NCBI RefSeq assembly: GCF_008632955.1
Contig: NZ_CP043959.1
Coordinates: 5,704,001-5,768,000 of the forward strand
Reading direction: 5' to 3'
Length of the DNA: 64,000 bases
From: Streptomyces tendae
GTDB lineage: Bacteria; Actinomycetota; Actinomycetes; Streptomycetales; Streptomycetaceae
Part shown: positions 43,350 through 52,818 of the stretch, piece by piece
Numbering within the stretch: position 1 is the stretch's first letter
Layout of the letters: each line of letters opens with the position of its first letter
Notes under the pieces: model-generated
The model's input: the letters and a program-made list of their open reading frames with translations, nothing else
Database searches by the model: none
What the model was told of the DNA's origin: nothing
Translations under genes and position numbers: made by a program

Positions 43350-45676
43350 GACGCCGTCCTCTCAGGGCGGGCGCCGCGCGCCCGGTACGCGCGGCCGCGT
43401 GGCCGCCCGCCGCCGCGGCCCGGCCCCGGGCCCCGGCGTCGTCTGCGGCGGGTGTCGCGGTTGGTGTTCTCGGGCGAGGGGGCCGTGCCGGTCTGCTGCG
43501 GGTCGGCCGGGTCGTCCTGCTGCGGGGTGCCGGCCTCGGCGTCGGGCGACGGCGTGGCCCGCTGGTCCTTGGCGAAGTCCTTGGAGACCTTCGGCGAGGT
43601 GATGGTGCCGTCCGTGCGGACCTTGGGCAGCGTCTTCTGCGGCGTGGGCAGCAGCGCCTTCTTGTTGTCGATCTCGCCGTCCTCGGAGACGCCGTAGAGG
43701 GCGTTGTAGATGTTGCGCACGGCGGGGCCCGAGGCGCCGGAGCCGGTACCACCCTGGGAGATCGTCATCACGATCGAGTAGTCCTTGGTGTAGGTGGCGA
43801 ACCACGAGGTGGTCTGCTTGCCGTACACCTCGGCCGTACCCGTCTTGGCGTGCATCGGGATCTTGTCCTGCGGCCAGCCCCCGAACCGCCACGCGGCCGT
43901 ACCGCGGGTGGCGACTCCCTCAAGGGCTTCGTCTATCTGCTTGAGCGTCTTCTCCGACGTCGGCAGCTTGCCGTGGGCCTGGGGCTCGATCTCCTTGACC
44001 GTCCGGCCGTCGGGGCTGATGACGGCCTTGCCGACGGTGGGGTTGTAGAGGGTGCCGCCGTTGGAGATGGCCGCGTAGATGGTGGCCATCTGGATGGGCG
44101 TCACCAGTGTGTCGCCCTGTCCGATGGAGTAGTTCACCGAGTCACCGGCGCGCAGCCGGTTGCCTTCGAGGCAGTTCTCGTAGGCGATCTGCTCGGCGTA
44201 GCTGCCGCCCTTCTTGCCGTACTTGCACCAGGCGTCCTTGTTCGCCTTCCAGTAGTCGGCCTTCCACTGGCGGTCGGGGACGCGGCCGGTGACCTCGTTG
44301 GGCAGGTCGATGCCGGTCTCCTCGCCGAGGCCGAACTGGTGGGCGGTCTTGTAGAACCAGTCGTTGGCGTTCTTCTTGGGCTTGTTGCCGCCGTCGCGCT
44401 TCCACTCCTCGTGGGAGAGGGCGTAGAAGACGGTGTCGCAGGAGACCTCGAGGGCCCGGCCGAGGCTGATCGGGCCGTGGTTCTGCGACTCGAAGTTCTT
44501 GAAGACCTGGCCGCCGATGGAGTATGCGCTGGAGCAGTTGTAGGGGCCCTCGAAGGAGTAGCCGGCCTTGATGGCGGCGGCCGTCGGGATCACCTTGAAG
44601 ATGGAGCCGGGCGCCGACAGGCCCTGGATGGCGCGGTTCAGCAGCGGGTAGTTGGACTTCTTGCCGGTGAGCTGGGCGTAGTCCTTTGCGGAGATGCCGC
44701 CGACCCAGGAGTTGGGGTCGTAGGTCGGGTTGGAGGCCATGGCGACGACGCGGCCGGTCTTGGCCTCCATGACGACGACGGCCCCGGAGTCGGCCTCGTA
44801 GTTGCGGCCGGTGTTGCGGTCGTGCTGCTTGCGGGCTTCCTTCATCGCCTCGTTGAGCTCGAACTCGGCGATGCGCTGCACGCGGGAGTCGATGCTGGTG
44901 ACGAGGTTGGCGCCGGGCTCGGCGGGGTCGGCCTGGGCCTGGCCGAGGACGCGGCCGAGCTTGTCGACCTCGTAGCGGGTGACGCCGGCCTTGCCGCGCA
45001 GCTGCCGGTCGTACTGCCGCTCCAGGCCGGAGCGGCCGACCATGTCGGAGCGCAGGTAGGGCGAGTCGGTGTCCTGGGCCTGCTGGATCTCCTCGTCGGT
45101 GACCGGCGAGAGGTAGCCGAGGACCTGGGCGGTGTTGGCCTTGCCGGGGCTCGGATAGCGGCGCAGGGCCTGCGGCTCGGCGGTGATGCCGGGGAAGTCC
45201 TCGGCGCGCTCGCGGATCTGCAGGGCCTGCTTCGGTGTGGCCTCGTCGGTGATGGGGATGGGCTGGTACGGCGAGCCGTTCCAGCAGGGCTGGGGGGTCT
45301 CGGCGTTGCACAGCCGGACCTTCATCATGACGTCCTCGGGCTTCATGCCGAGGACGCCCGCGAGCTTGGTGAGGACCGCCTCGCCGTCGTCCTCCATCTT
45401 CATGAGGTCGGTGCGGGAGGCGGAGACGACGAGCCGCGTCTCGTTGTCCGCGAGGGCCACGCCGCGGGCGTCCAGGATCGAACCGCGCACGGCGGGCTGG
45501 ACGACCTGCTGGACGTGGTTGCCGGAGGCCTCCTTGGCGTACTGGTCGCCCTCGCGGATCTGGAGGTACCACAGGCGCCCGCCGAGGGTGCCGAGCAGGG
45601 AGATGACGAGGACCTGGATGACGACGAGCCGGACCTGGACGCGTGTGCTGCGGCCGGTCTCGGGGATGTTGGTCAC
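43346..45676 (-). CDS. mrdA: Penicillin-binding protein 2 (class B transpeptidase)
   Basis: Cross-links peptidoglycan with RodA. One N-terminal TM helix (VRLVVIQVLVISLLGTLGG) is followed by a PBP dimerisation region (RGSILDARGVALADNE) and the transpeptidase domain: SAPGSIFKVI holds the active-site S-x-x-K, SCDTVFYAL the second motif, and HAKTGTAEVYG the KTG box. The C-terminal 100 residues are Pro/Gln/Arg-rich with RRRRRRGPGPGRGGGRPRGR, an unusually basic end. GTG 45676 follows GGAGGAAGCAGC; an upstream GTG in the frame would start inside the gap to mreD. 776 aa. Confidence 0.95.
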   Translation of the reverse strand: MTNIPETGRSTRVQVRLVVIQVLVISLLGTLGGRLWYLQIREGDQYAKEASGNHVQQVVQPAVRGSILDARGVALADNETRLVVSASRTDLMKMEDDGEAVLTKLAGVLGMKPEDVMMKVRLCNAETPQPCWNGSPYQPIPITDEATPKQALQIRERAEDFPGITAEPQALRRYPSPGKANTAQVLGYLSPVTDEEIQQAQDTDSPYLRSDMVGRSGLERQYDRQLRGKAGVTRYEVDKLGRVLGQAQADPAEPGANLVTSIDSRVQRIAEFELNEAMKEARKQHDRNTGRNYEADSGAVVVMEAKTGRVVAMASNPTYDPNSWVGGISAKDYAQLTGKKSNYPLLNRAIQGLSAPGSIFKVIPTAAAIKAGYSFEGPYNCSSAYSIGGQVFKNFESQNHGPISLGRALEVSCDTVFYALSHEEWKRDGGNKPKKNANDWFYKTAHQFGLGEETGIDLPNEVTGRVPDRQWKADYWKANKDAWCKYGKKGGSYAEQIAYENCLEGNRLRAGDSVNYSIGQGDTLVTPIQMATIYAAISNGGTLYNPTVGKAVISPDGRTVKEIEPQAHGKLPTSEKTLKQIDEALEGVATRGTAAWRFGGWPQDKIPMHAKTGTAEVYGKQTTSWFATYTKDYSIVMTISQGGTGSGASGPAVRNIYNALYGVSEDGEIDNKKALLPTPQKTLPKVRTDGTITSPKVSKDFAKDQRATPSPDAEAGTPQQDDPADPQQTGTAPSPENTNRDTRRRRRRGPGPGRGGGRPRGRAYRARGARPERTAS

Positions 45677-45790
45677 GCTGCTTCCTCCCCTCTCAGAGCG
45701 CGTGCGTGCGGATGGTGACGAGTGGTGAACGACCGGCCGGTGGACGCGCGTTCCAGCCGCGTTCACCCGTACCGGTGAAGTCTCGGGTGG

Positions 45791-46459
45791 TCACAGGCGC
45801 TTGACCCCCTTGATGCGTCCGGCGCGGGCCGAGCGGGCGCGGGCCGCCCTGACCCGCAGTCCGTTGCGCCGGCCGCCGATGCTCAGTCCGGTGCCGCCGG
45901 AGAGCCAGCCCGAGGAGATGTCCCCGGACCTGGTGGAGTTCGTGTCGGCGAGCGGGTCGTTCTCGGCGCGCCGGGCCAGTGCCATCACGCCGGGCACCAC
46001 GAACGGCGCGAGCAGCAGGTCGTACAGGGCGGCGGTGAACAGCAGTCCGCTCAGGCCGACGTGGCGGGCGGCGGTGTCGCCGACGAGGGCGCCGACCCCG
46101 GCGTAGAGCAGCGTGGAGCCGACCGCGGCGGCGACCACCACGAGCATCGGGCCGGCCGCCGTCTTCACCTGTCCGCTCTCGGGTTTGACGAGTCCGGCGA
46201 GGTAGCCGATGACGCACAGCACGAGCGCGTAGCGGCCGGCGGCGTGGTCGGCGGGCGGGGCGAGGTCGGCGAGGAGGCCCGCGGCGAAACCGACGAGGGC
46301 GCCGCCGACGTGGCCGTAGACCAGGGCGAGTCCGAGGACGACGAGCAGCAGCAGGTCGGGGACGGCACCGGGGAGGTGGAGGCGGGCGAGGACGCTCACC
46401 TGGATCACCAGGGCGACGACGATCAGCGAGCTGGAGAGCAGGATCCGGTTGACGCGCAT
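45791..46459 (-). CDS. mreD: Rod shape-determining protein MreD
   Basis: Five or six TM helices in the first 165 residues (LIVVALVIQVSVLARLHLPG, PDLLLLVVLGLALVYG, AGFAAGLLADLAPP-like), typical of MreD with the conserved GFAAGLLADL. The C-terminal 55 residues are soluble and basic (GGRRNGLRVRAARARSARAG), longer than in rod-shaped model bacteria. It starts 13 bases after mreC. In Streptomyces it serves spore-wall rather than vegetative shape. Confidence 0.93.
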   Translation of the reverse strand: MRVNRILLSSSLIVVALVIQVSVLARLHLPGAVPDLLLLVVLGLALVYGHVGGALVGFAAGLLADLAPPADHAAGRYALVLCVIGYLAGLVKPESGQVKTAAGPMLVVVAAAVGSTLLYAGVGALVGDTAARHVGLSGLLFTAALYDLLLAPFVVPGVMALARRAENDPLADTNSTRSGDISSGWLSGGTGLSIGGRRNGLRVRAARARSARAGRIKGVKRL

Positions 46460-46472
46460 GGGGTGACAGCTC

Positions 46473-47414
46473 CTACTGCTCTTGCTGGTTCAGGCCGTCG
46501 GCAGGGGCCGAGGGGGTGACGGTCACCGTCACGGTCGGCGTCGGGGTCGGCTTGGGCTTCTTCGGCAGCACCGTGTCGCGCGGGTCCTTCGCGGGCGCCT
46601 GGACGACGACGCCCACCACGTCGAGCTTGCTGAAATTGACGAACGGGGTGACGTACAGGGTGCGGGTCAGGTCGCCGCCGGAGGGGTCGACGCGGGAGAC
46701 CACGCCGACCGGGACGCCGGGCACGAACGGCTTGTCGGCCTGCGAGCCGAAGGTGACCAGCCGGTCGCCCTTCTTGATCTCGGCCTTGCCGTTGAGCAGT
46801 TCGACGCGCAGCGGACGGTCGCCCTGGCCGGAGGCGAAGCCGAGTTCGTCGCCCGCCTCCATGCGGGTGCCGACGGTGAAGTCGGGGTCGCTGGCGAGCA
46901 GCACGGTGGCGGTGCCGGGGCCGACGGTGGTGACACGGCCGACCAGGCCGTCGCCGTTGAGGACGGTCATGTCGCGCTTGATGCCGTCGTCGGCGCCCGC
47001 GTCGATGGTGATGGTCCAGGAGAAGCCCTGGGCCGCTCCTATGGCGATGACCTGAGCGCCCTTGATGCCGTACTGGCCCTTCCCGGCGACGCCGAGGAGC
47101 TTGTCGAGCTGCTTGAGGCGGCTGCGGCTGCGGTCGTCGCTGCCGAGTTCGGCCTTGAGCGCCGCGTTCTCCCGCTCCAGTTCGGCGAGCCGGTCGTGCC
47201 GGTCACCGGACTCGCGGACGGCGGTGACCGCGTTGCCGATCGGGTCGACCGCGCTGGACACGCCGTTCTCGATCGGGCCGAAGACGGACGCCGCCGCCTG
47301 CCGGGCACCGTCGACCGGTGAGTCCTCCCCACCGCGGATGTCCACCGTGATCAGTGCGAACGCGGTGGCGATCAGCAGCACCAGAAGCAGCCGGCTCTCT
47401 TTCGTGTCCCTCAC
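46473..47414 (-). CDS. mreC: Rod shape-determining protein MreC
   Basis: 313 residues. An N-terminal TM anchor (RLLLVLLIATAFALITVDI) is followed by a short coiled coil (DRLAELERENAALKAEL) and the beta-barrel MreC core (GAAQGFSWTITIDAGADDGI, VLNGDGLVGRVTTVGPGTATV, VTFGSQADKPFVPGVPVGVV). The C-terminal tail is PT-rich (KPKPTPTPTVTVTVTPSAPA), probably a wall-spanning or disordered end. GTG start. It is separated from mreB by a GC-rich hairpin. Confidence 0.95.
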   Translation of the reverse strand: MRDTKESRLLLVLLIATAFALITVDIRGGEDSPVDGARQAAASVFGPIENGVSSAVDPIGNAVTAVRESGDRHDRLAELERENAALKAELGSDDRSRSRLKQLDKLLGVAGKGQYGIKGAQVIAIGAAQGFSWTITIDAGADDGIKRDMTVLNGDGLVGRVTTVGPGTATVLLASDPDFTVGTRMEAGDELGFASGQGDRPLRVELLNGKAEIKKGDRLVTFGSQADKPFVPGVPVGVVSRVDPSGGDLTRTLYVTPFVNFSKLDVVGVVVQAPAKDPRDTVLPKKPKPTPTPTVTVTVTPSAPADGLNQQEQ

Positions 47415-47484
47415 GTGCGGCGGCCGTGCCTTCCTCGTCGAGAACGGGTATGAGGTGGGGGTCTGTTCAGCTGTGCGGCGGTGT

Positions 47485-47523
47485 GGCCCGGGGCCTTCGG
47501 GGCGTCACCGCCGGCCCCGGGCC
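47485..47523 (-). terminator. Hairpin between mreB and mreC
   Basis: 11-bp stem GGCCCGGGGCC/GGCCCCGGGCC pattern with a 17-base loop in the 170-bp gap. It may stop part of the mreB transcripts and lower mreCD expression. Confidence 0.5.
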
Positions 47524-47585
47524 TCGATACCAGCGCTCCGCCGCACGAGAGGGAACGTCTCGCACGGCGGAGTCGTGGCGGTGTG

Positions 47586-48617
47586 TCATCTGCGGGGCTG
47601 GGCGTCCAGCACCTGCTGGAGGGCCTCGAACTCCTCCACGCACTTGCCGGAGCCGAGCGCCACGCTGTCCAGGGGGTCCTCGGCGATGTGGATCGGCATG
47701 CCGGTCTCCCGGCGCAGCCGCTCGTCGAGGCCGCGCAGCAGCGCTCCGCCGCCGGTCAGCACGATGCCCCGGTCCATGATGTCGCCGGACAGCTCCGGCG
47801 GGCACTTGTCGAGGGTCGTCTTGACCGCGTCCACGATGGCGTTGACCGGTTCCTCGATCGCCTTGCGCACTTCGGCGGCGGAGATCACCACGGTCTTCGG
47901 CAGCCCGGAGACGAGGTCCCGGCCGCGGATTTCGGTGTGCTCGTCGGTGTCGAGGTCGTACGCCGAACCGATCGTGATCTTGATCTGTTCCGCCGTCCGC
48001 TCACCCAGCAGGAGGGAGTACTCCTTCTTGATGTGCTGGATGATGGCGTTGTCCAGCTCGTCGCCCGCGACCCGGATGGACTGGGCGGTGACGATGCCGC
48101 CGAGGGAGATGACCGCGACCTCCGTGGTGCCGCCGCCGATGTCCACCACCATGTTGCCGGTGGCCTCGTGGACCGGCAGACCGGAGCCGATGGCGGCCGC
48201 CATGGGCTCCTCGATGATGTGCACCTGACGGGCGCCGGCCTGGGACGACGCCTCGATGACGGCGCGGCGCTCGACGCCCGTGATGCCCGAGGGCACGCAG
48301 ACGACGACCCGCGGACGAGCCAGATACCGCCGCTTGTGGATCTTCAGGATGAAGTAGCGGAGCATCCGCTCGGTGATCTCGAAGTCGGCGATGACGCCGT
48401 CCTTCAGCGGGCGCACGGCAACGATGTTGCCGGGCGTGCGCCCGATCATCTTCTTCGCTTCGGCACCGACCGCGAGGATGCCACCGGTGTTGGTGTTGAT
48501 CGCGACGACGGACGGCTCGTTGAGTACGATTCCGCGACCCCTGACGTACACCAGCGTGTTGGCGGTCCCGAGGTCGACAGCCATGTCACGGCCGATGAAC
48601 GACATTGAGTTCCCCAT
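47586..48617 (-). CDS. mreB: Actin-like cell-shape protein MreB
   Basis: 343 residues. Actin-fold motifs: AVDLGTANTLVYV (phosphate 1), VVDIGGGTTEVAVISLGGI (phosphate 2), RGIVLTGGGALLRGLDE (adenosine), plus VCVPSGITGVERRAV. In Streptomyces MreB directs spore-wall thickening with the Mre/PBP2/RodA complex. ATG 48617 gives MGNSMSF; ATG 48605 (MSFIGRD) has GGGGA at 5 bases and may be the main start. It is first in the minus-strand group mreB-mreC-mreD-mrdA-rodA. Confidence 0.97.
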   Translation of the reverse strand: MGNSMSFIGRDMAVDLGTANTLVYVRGRGIVLNEPSVVAINTNTGGILAVGAEAKKMIGRTPGNIVAVRPLKDGVIADFEITERMLRYFILKIHKRRYLARPRVVVCVPSGITGVERRAVIEASSQAGARQVHIIEEPMAAAIGSGLPVHEATGNMVVDIGGGTTEVAVISLGGIVTAQSIRVAGDELDNAIIQHIKKEYSLLLGERTAEQIKITIGSAYDLDTDEHTEIRGRDLVSGLPKTVVISAAEVRKAIEEPVNAIVDAVKTTLDKCPPELSGDIMDRGIVLTGGGALLRGLDERLRRETGMPIHIAEDPLDSVALGSGKCVEEFEALQQVLDAQPRR

Positions 48618-49220
48618 CAGGATTCGTCTGGCCTTCCCACGAGCTTTTGAGGGCTTTTCAGGTCGGCGAGGTGGGTGCGGTGACGCGATGGCGTCCATGG
48701 TAGACGTGCCTTCGCGCACACTGTGCGAGGGTCTTCGCCATTGTCATCAGATGGCGGGTCGCCCTGCCTTTGGAGACGGCCCATCGGGGGCATCCGTTCC
48801 CCCGAACGCCGTGCATATGCCAAATATGGCCCGGGGGCAAAGCCCTCAGACCCTACGACGTACGACATAACCGCGGGCCGTGGCCGCGATGTGATCGTTA
48901 TGCGCGGATTCCCTCGTGGTGGGACGGGCCGCGCGCGGCGTCACCCCGACGTGTCCGCCCGGGCGCGCCGGGTCACCACGACACGCCGCGCCCCGGCCGC
49001 GCGGGCCATGTCCGAGCCGGCCAAGCCCGCGTCCCCCTCCGCCTCGGCACGGCCGGCAATCCGACCACCCGGACGGCATCCCGCCTCGGTGCGGCCGAGG
49101 TCCGGCTCGGCGCGGTCGGGAGCTTCGGGTCCGGGCCCGGCCGGGGCTCCGGCGCGGCGCGCGTCGACAGCCCCGGCCGGGCGTGTCGGGAGGTCGAGGG
49201 CCGGCCCGGTCAGGGCTTGC
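48618..49220. other. 600-bp non-coding region between mreB and ndk
   Basis: This gap carries the mreB promoter region (about 48620-48900, with AT-richer patches near 48810-48900) and the ndk 3' side. The part from 48940 to 49215 is extremely GC-rich and reads open in several frames, but no start with a ribosome site and coding bias is convincing. I see no RNA gene signature. Confidence 0.45.
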
Positions 49221-49634
49221 TCAGGCCTGGCCCGGGAAGAAAATCTTGATTTCCCGGGCGGAGGACTCCTCCGAGTCGGAGGCGTGGATCAGGTTCTCGC
49301 GGACGATCACGCCGTAGTCGCCGCGGATCGAGCCCGGAGCGGCGGCGATCGGGTCGGTGGGGCCCGCCAGCTGACGCAGTCCCTCGATGACCCGCTCACC
49401 CTCGACGATCATCGCCACGACCGGGCCGGACGCCATGAACTCCACCAGCGGCTCGTAGAAGGGCTTGCCCTGGTGCTCGCCGTAGTGCTGCTCCAGCGTG
49501 TCCTGGTCCAGGGTGCGCAGCTCCAGCGCGGTGATCCGCCAGCCGGCCTTGCGCTCGATGCGGCTGATGATCTCGCCGGTCAGGCCACGACGGACGGCGT
49601 CGGGCTTGAGGAGGACGAGGGTGCGCTGGGTCAC
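49221..49634 (-). CDS. ndk: Nucleoside diphosphate kinase
   Basis: 137 residues. Transfers gamma-phosphate between nucleotides. RTLVLLKPDAVRRGLTGEII, the active-site His region (PGSIRGDYGVIVRENLIHASDS, with His near residue 117) and EIKIFF identify it. GTG 49634 follows AAGGAGCCCCGTC. Confidence 0.98.
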   Translation of the reverse strand: MTQRTLVLLKPDAVRRGLTGEIISRIERKAGWRITALELRTLDQDTLEQHYGEHQGKPFYEPLVEFMASGPVVAMIVEGERVIEGLRQLAGPTDPIAAAPGSIRGDYGVIVRENLIHASDSEESSAREIKIFFPGQA

Positions 49635-49699
49635 GACGGGGCTCCTTGTGCGTCGAATGGTGCGGGTCACAGAGGTTACCGGGCGTGTCGGACCGTCCG

Positions 49700-50050
49700 T
49701 CACGCAGTGTCCGGCTGCTGCGCCTGTGCGGCGAAACGGGCCTTGGCCTCGTCCACCTTTCGCCCGAAGTGCACCGACGCCCACCACAGCAGCGCGAAGA
49801 CCGCGCCCAGGAAGAACATCATCGGCACGAAGACACCGGAGGCGACGAGGGCGATCTGCAGTGCCCAGCCCAGGGCCACCCCGCCCGGCCGGCCGACCAT
49901 CCCGCACAGGACGACCGACAGGAACATGGCGATGCCGCAGACCGTCCACACCGTGCCGGTGGACAGGTCGGGCTGCTTCATCGCCACGAGGCCGGCGAAG
50001 CCGATCACGAAGAACTCGCCGATCAGCGTCGACGAACAGAGCGTACGCAC
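49700..50050 (-). CDS. DUF4233-family membrane protein
   Basis: 116 residues with four hydrophobic segments (IGEFFVIGFAGLVAM, VWTVCGIAMFLSVVLCGM, VALGWALQIALVASGVFV, PMMFFLGAVFALLWWASVHFG) and a charged C-terminus. A DUF4233 protein next to folC is a standard actinobacterial arrangement. GTG 50050 starts 6 bases after the folC stop, so they are probably co-transcribed. No catalytic residues are evident. Confidence 0.88.
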   Translation of the reverse strand: MRTLCSSTLIGEFFVIGFAGLVAMKQPDLSTGTVWTVCGIAMFLSVVLCGMVGRPGGVALGWALQIALVASGVFVPMMFFLGAVFALLWWASVHFGRKVDEAKARFAAQAQQPDTA

Positions 50051-50056
50051 GGGATC

Positions 50057-51577
50057 TCAGCCCTTCCCCAGGAGCAGTCGGGCCTCGCCGACGGTGATGA
50101 CGGAACCGGTGACGAGCACACCGCCGCCGGCGAACTCGCCCTCCTCCTCGGCCAGCGTGATCGCGGCCTCCAGGGCGTCCGGCAGCCGCGGCTCGACCTG
50201 CACGCGGTCCTCCCCGAACACCTCGACGGCGACGGCGGCCAGTTCGTCGGCGTCCATCGCGCGGTGGCTGGTGTTCTGGGTGACGACGACCTCGGCGAAG
50301 ACCGGCTCGAACGCCTCGAGCAGCCCGCGCACGTTCTTGTCGCCGCTCGCGCCGACCACGCCGATGAGGTTGCTGAACTGGAAGGCCTCCCCGATCGTGT
50401 CGGCCGCCGCCCGCGCGCCGGCCGGGTTGTGGGCGGCGTCCAGCACGACGGTCGGCGACCTGCGCACGACCTCCATGCGGCCCGGCGAGGCGACGGAGGC
50501 GAACGCCTTGCGCACGGTGTCGATGTCGAGCGGCTGGGCCTGCTGGGAACCGATGCCGAAGAACGCCTCGACGGCGGCGAGGGCCACCGCCGCGTTGTGC
50601 GCCTGGTGCGCGCCGTGCAGCGGCAGGTACACCTCGGTGTACTCGCCGCCCAGCCCGCGCAGCGTCATCAGCTGGCCGCCGACGGCGACCTGCCGGTCCA
50701 GGACGCCGAACTCCAGACCCTCGCGGGCCACGGTGGCGCCCACCTCGACGGCCTTCTTCAGCAGCACCTGCGCCGCGTCCACCGGCTGCTGCGCCATGAT
50801 CACCGTCGCGTCCTGCTTGACGATGCCGGACTTCTCGGTGGCGATCTCGGCGGGCGTGGAGCCCAGCCGGTCGGTGTGGTCCAGGTCGATCGGCGTCACC
50901 ACGGCGACACCGGCGTCGATCACGTTCGTCGCGTCCCAGGTGCCGCCCATGCCGACCTCGACGACCGCCACGTCCACGGGCGCGTCGGCGAAGGCGGCGT
51001 ACGCCATGCCGGTCAGCACCTCGAAGAAGGACAGCCGGTACTCCTGGGAGGCGTCGACCATCTCCACGTACGGCTTGATGTCCTGGTACGTCTCGATGAA
51101 CCGCTCGGCGGAGACCGGTGCCCCGTCGAGGCTGATCCGCTCGGTGACGGACTGGACGTGCGGGGAGGTGTAGCGGCCGGTGCGCAGGTCGAAGGCGCCG
51201 AGCAGGGCCTCGATCATGCGGGCCGTGGACGTCTTGCCGTTGGTGCCGGTGATGTGGATCGAGGGGTACGCGCGCTGCGGTTCCCCGAGGACGTCCATCA
51301 GGGCGGCGATGCGGGCCACCGACGGCTCCAGCTTGGTCTCGCCCCAGCGGGTGGCGAGTTCCGCCTCCACCTCACGCAGGGCCTTGTCGACCTCGGGGTC
51401 GGCCGGGCGCGCGGGGACGTCCGCCTGCGGCGGCCCGCCCTGGGTGCGCAGCGTACGGCTGCCGGCCTCGATCACCGCCAGGTCGGGGTCGCGGCGGGTC
51501 TCCTCCTCCACGAGCTCCGCGAACTCGTCGAAGGTGTCGTCCGGGTCGGGACCTGCTGAATCTGGGCGCTCGCTCAC
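50057..51577 (-). CDS. folC: Folylpolyglutamate synthase/dihydrofolate synthase
   Basis: Adds glutamate to dihydropteroate/folate. The Mur-ligase fold has SIHITGTNGKTSTARM (ATP loop), GRYTSPHVQSVTERI, VVEVGMGGTWDATNVI, LDHTDRLG and VVLDAAHNPAGARAAADT. The first 70 residues (acidic, DDTFDEFAELVEEETRRDPD) extend beyond the usual family start. GTG 51577 follows GGGGAAC. 506 aa. It is followed by a DUF4233 gene and ndk on the same strand. Confidence 0.96.
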   Translation of the reverse strand: MSERPDSAGPDPDDTFDEFAELVEEETRRDPDLAVIEAGSRTLRTQGGPPQADVPARPADPEVDKALREVEAELATRWGETKLEPSVARIAALMDVLGEPQRAYPSIHITGTNGKTSTARMIEALLGAFDLRTGRYTSPHVQSVTERISLDGAPVSAERFIETYQDIKPYVEMVDASQEYRLSFFEVLTGMAYAAFADAPVDVAVVEVGMGGTWDATNVIDAGVAVVTPIDLDHTDRLGSTPAEIATEKSGIVKQDATVIMAQQPVDAAQVLLKKAVEVGATVAREGLEFGVLDRQVAVGGQLMTLRGLGGEYTEVYLPLHGAHQAHNAAVALAAVEAFFGIGSQQAQPLDIDTVRKAFASVASPGRMEVVRRSPTVVLDAAHNPAGARAAADTIGEAFQFSNLIGVVGASGDKNVRGLLEAFEPVFAEVVVTQNTSHRAMDADELAAVAVEVFGEDRVQVEPRLPDALEAAITLAEEEGEFAGGGVLVTGSVITVGEARLLLGKG

Positions 51578-51631
51578 GTTCCCCAGTCTACGGAGCGGCG
51601 CGAGCGGCGCCCCGCACACCCCGCTGCCGGC

Positions 51632-52672
51632 TCAGCCGAGCCAGGCGCGCCACCCCAGGCGCCCCCACAGGAGGCTCACGGCGAAGGACAGCGCGGCCGC
51701 CGCCACCGTGGTCACGGCGAGCGCCACCGGGGCCCAGGGCCCTGCCGGCAGGTGCCCGGCGACCGGCCCGGCCAGCAGCGTCACGAACACCAGGTGCACC
51801 AGGTACGTCCCGAACGACGCGTCCGACAGCCGCGCCAGCAGCGGCCGGGCCCGCTCCGGCACCCGCACCCCGGCCACCGTCCCGAGCACCGCGAACGTCA
51901 CCGCGGCCACCGCGGCGCTGCCGTACGCGGCGGGGTGGCGCACCGTGAGCTGGTACACGGCGAGGACGACGAGCGTCACCGCGGCGGCCGCCGCCCACAG
52001 CGCGCGCGGGCCGCGGCGCGGGGCGGCGAGCAGCGCGGCGCCGGCCACCGCGTACACCACCGAGGACAGCGGCACCGACCACGCCCAGTCGGGCGGCGAC
52101 CACCCGGTGAGTGTCGTCACGTCCCCGAGGAGCGCCGGTGCGACGGCCAGGGCGGCCAGCAGCACCGCCGAACGGCGGGGCAGGGCACGCCCCCGCACCA
52201 CCAGCACCACGACGCCGAGCAGCAGGAGCAGGGGGACGTAGGCGTACAGGTACCAGAGGTGGAAGGCTGCCTCCACGGACCCGAAGAGGGCCCGCACGGC
52301 CTCCTCGCCCGCCTGGCCCCGGTTTCCGCCGAACGCGTAGGACGCCAGCAGGTAGAGGGCCGTCCAGAGGGCCATCGGGCGCAGGATCCGGCCCAGCCGG
52401 GCGAGCAGCCGGGCCTCGTCGCGCACCGGCGCGCCGGACAGCGCGGCCCAGCCCGCCATCGCGAAGAACGCGGGCACGGCGAACCGGCCCGCCGTGTCGC
52501 CGAGGATCCCGGTGGTGCGGTGCCCGGCGTCGATGAACTCGGCGGAGGCGTGCACCAGGACGACGGCGGCGGTGCACAGCACCCGCAGCAGGTCGATGTC
52601 GTACCGCCGCTCCCGGCCGGTGGCGCGGTCCGGCGCTTGCGGTGCGGCGGCGGGGGACGTGGCTGAGGACAT
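51632..52672 (-). CDS. Acyltransferase family 3 membrane protein
   Basis: 346 residues, about ten TM helices. The family signature is YDIDLLRVLCTAAVVLVHAS (conserved His), then FAMAGWAALSG, RILRPMALWTALYLL and FHLWYLYAYVPLLLLLG. It lacks a SGNH domain, so it belongs with the single-domain enzymes that O-acylate sugars or lipids. It lies between folC and valS, which I recall as adjacent in S. coelicolor, so it may be an insertion in this lineage. The substrate is unknown. Confidence 0.85.
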   Translation of the reverse strand: MSSATSPAAAPQAPDRATGRERRYDIDLLRVLCTAAVVLVHASAEFIDAGHRTTGILGDTAGRFAVPAFFAMAGWAALSGAPVRDEARLLARLGRILRPMALWTALYLLASYAFGGNRGQAGEEAVRALFGSVEAAFHLWYLYAYVPLLLLLGVVVLVVRGRALPRRSAVLLAALAVAPALLGDVTTLTGWSPPDWAWSVPLSSVVYAVAGAALLAAPRRGPRALWAAAAAVTLVVLAVYQLTVRHPAAYGSAAVAAVTFAVLGTVAGVRVPERARPLLARLSDASFGTYLVHLVFVTLLAGPVAGHLPAGPWAPVALAVTTVAAAALSFAVSLLWGRLGWRAWLG

Positions 52673-52763
52673 CGGCGGGGGCGCTCCTGGGGGCGTCGGC
52701 CTGTCGGCGGGCGGAGCCGACAGGTTCCCCCCGCCGGGTTACGGGGCCGCCACCACGACGTGA

Positions 52764-52799
52764 ACGGCCCCCGGCCGGGAGGTACCGGTCGGGGGCCGT
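52764..52799 (-). terminator. valS terminator
   Basis: 15-bp stem (ACGGCCCCCGGCCGG pattern with one G-T pair) around a 6-base loop, 20 bases beyond the valS stop. Confidence 0.75.
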
Positions 52800-52818
52800 A
52801 CGGACTGCGGGCCGGGCG

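Noticed and set aside
49078..49220. A small gene in the GC-rich stretch between mreB and ndk
   Set aside because: All frames are open because of base composition; no start with ribosome site or recognisable protein sequence.
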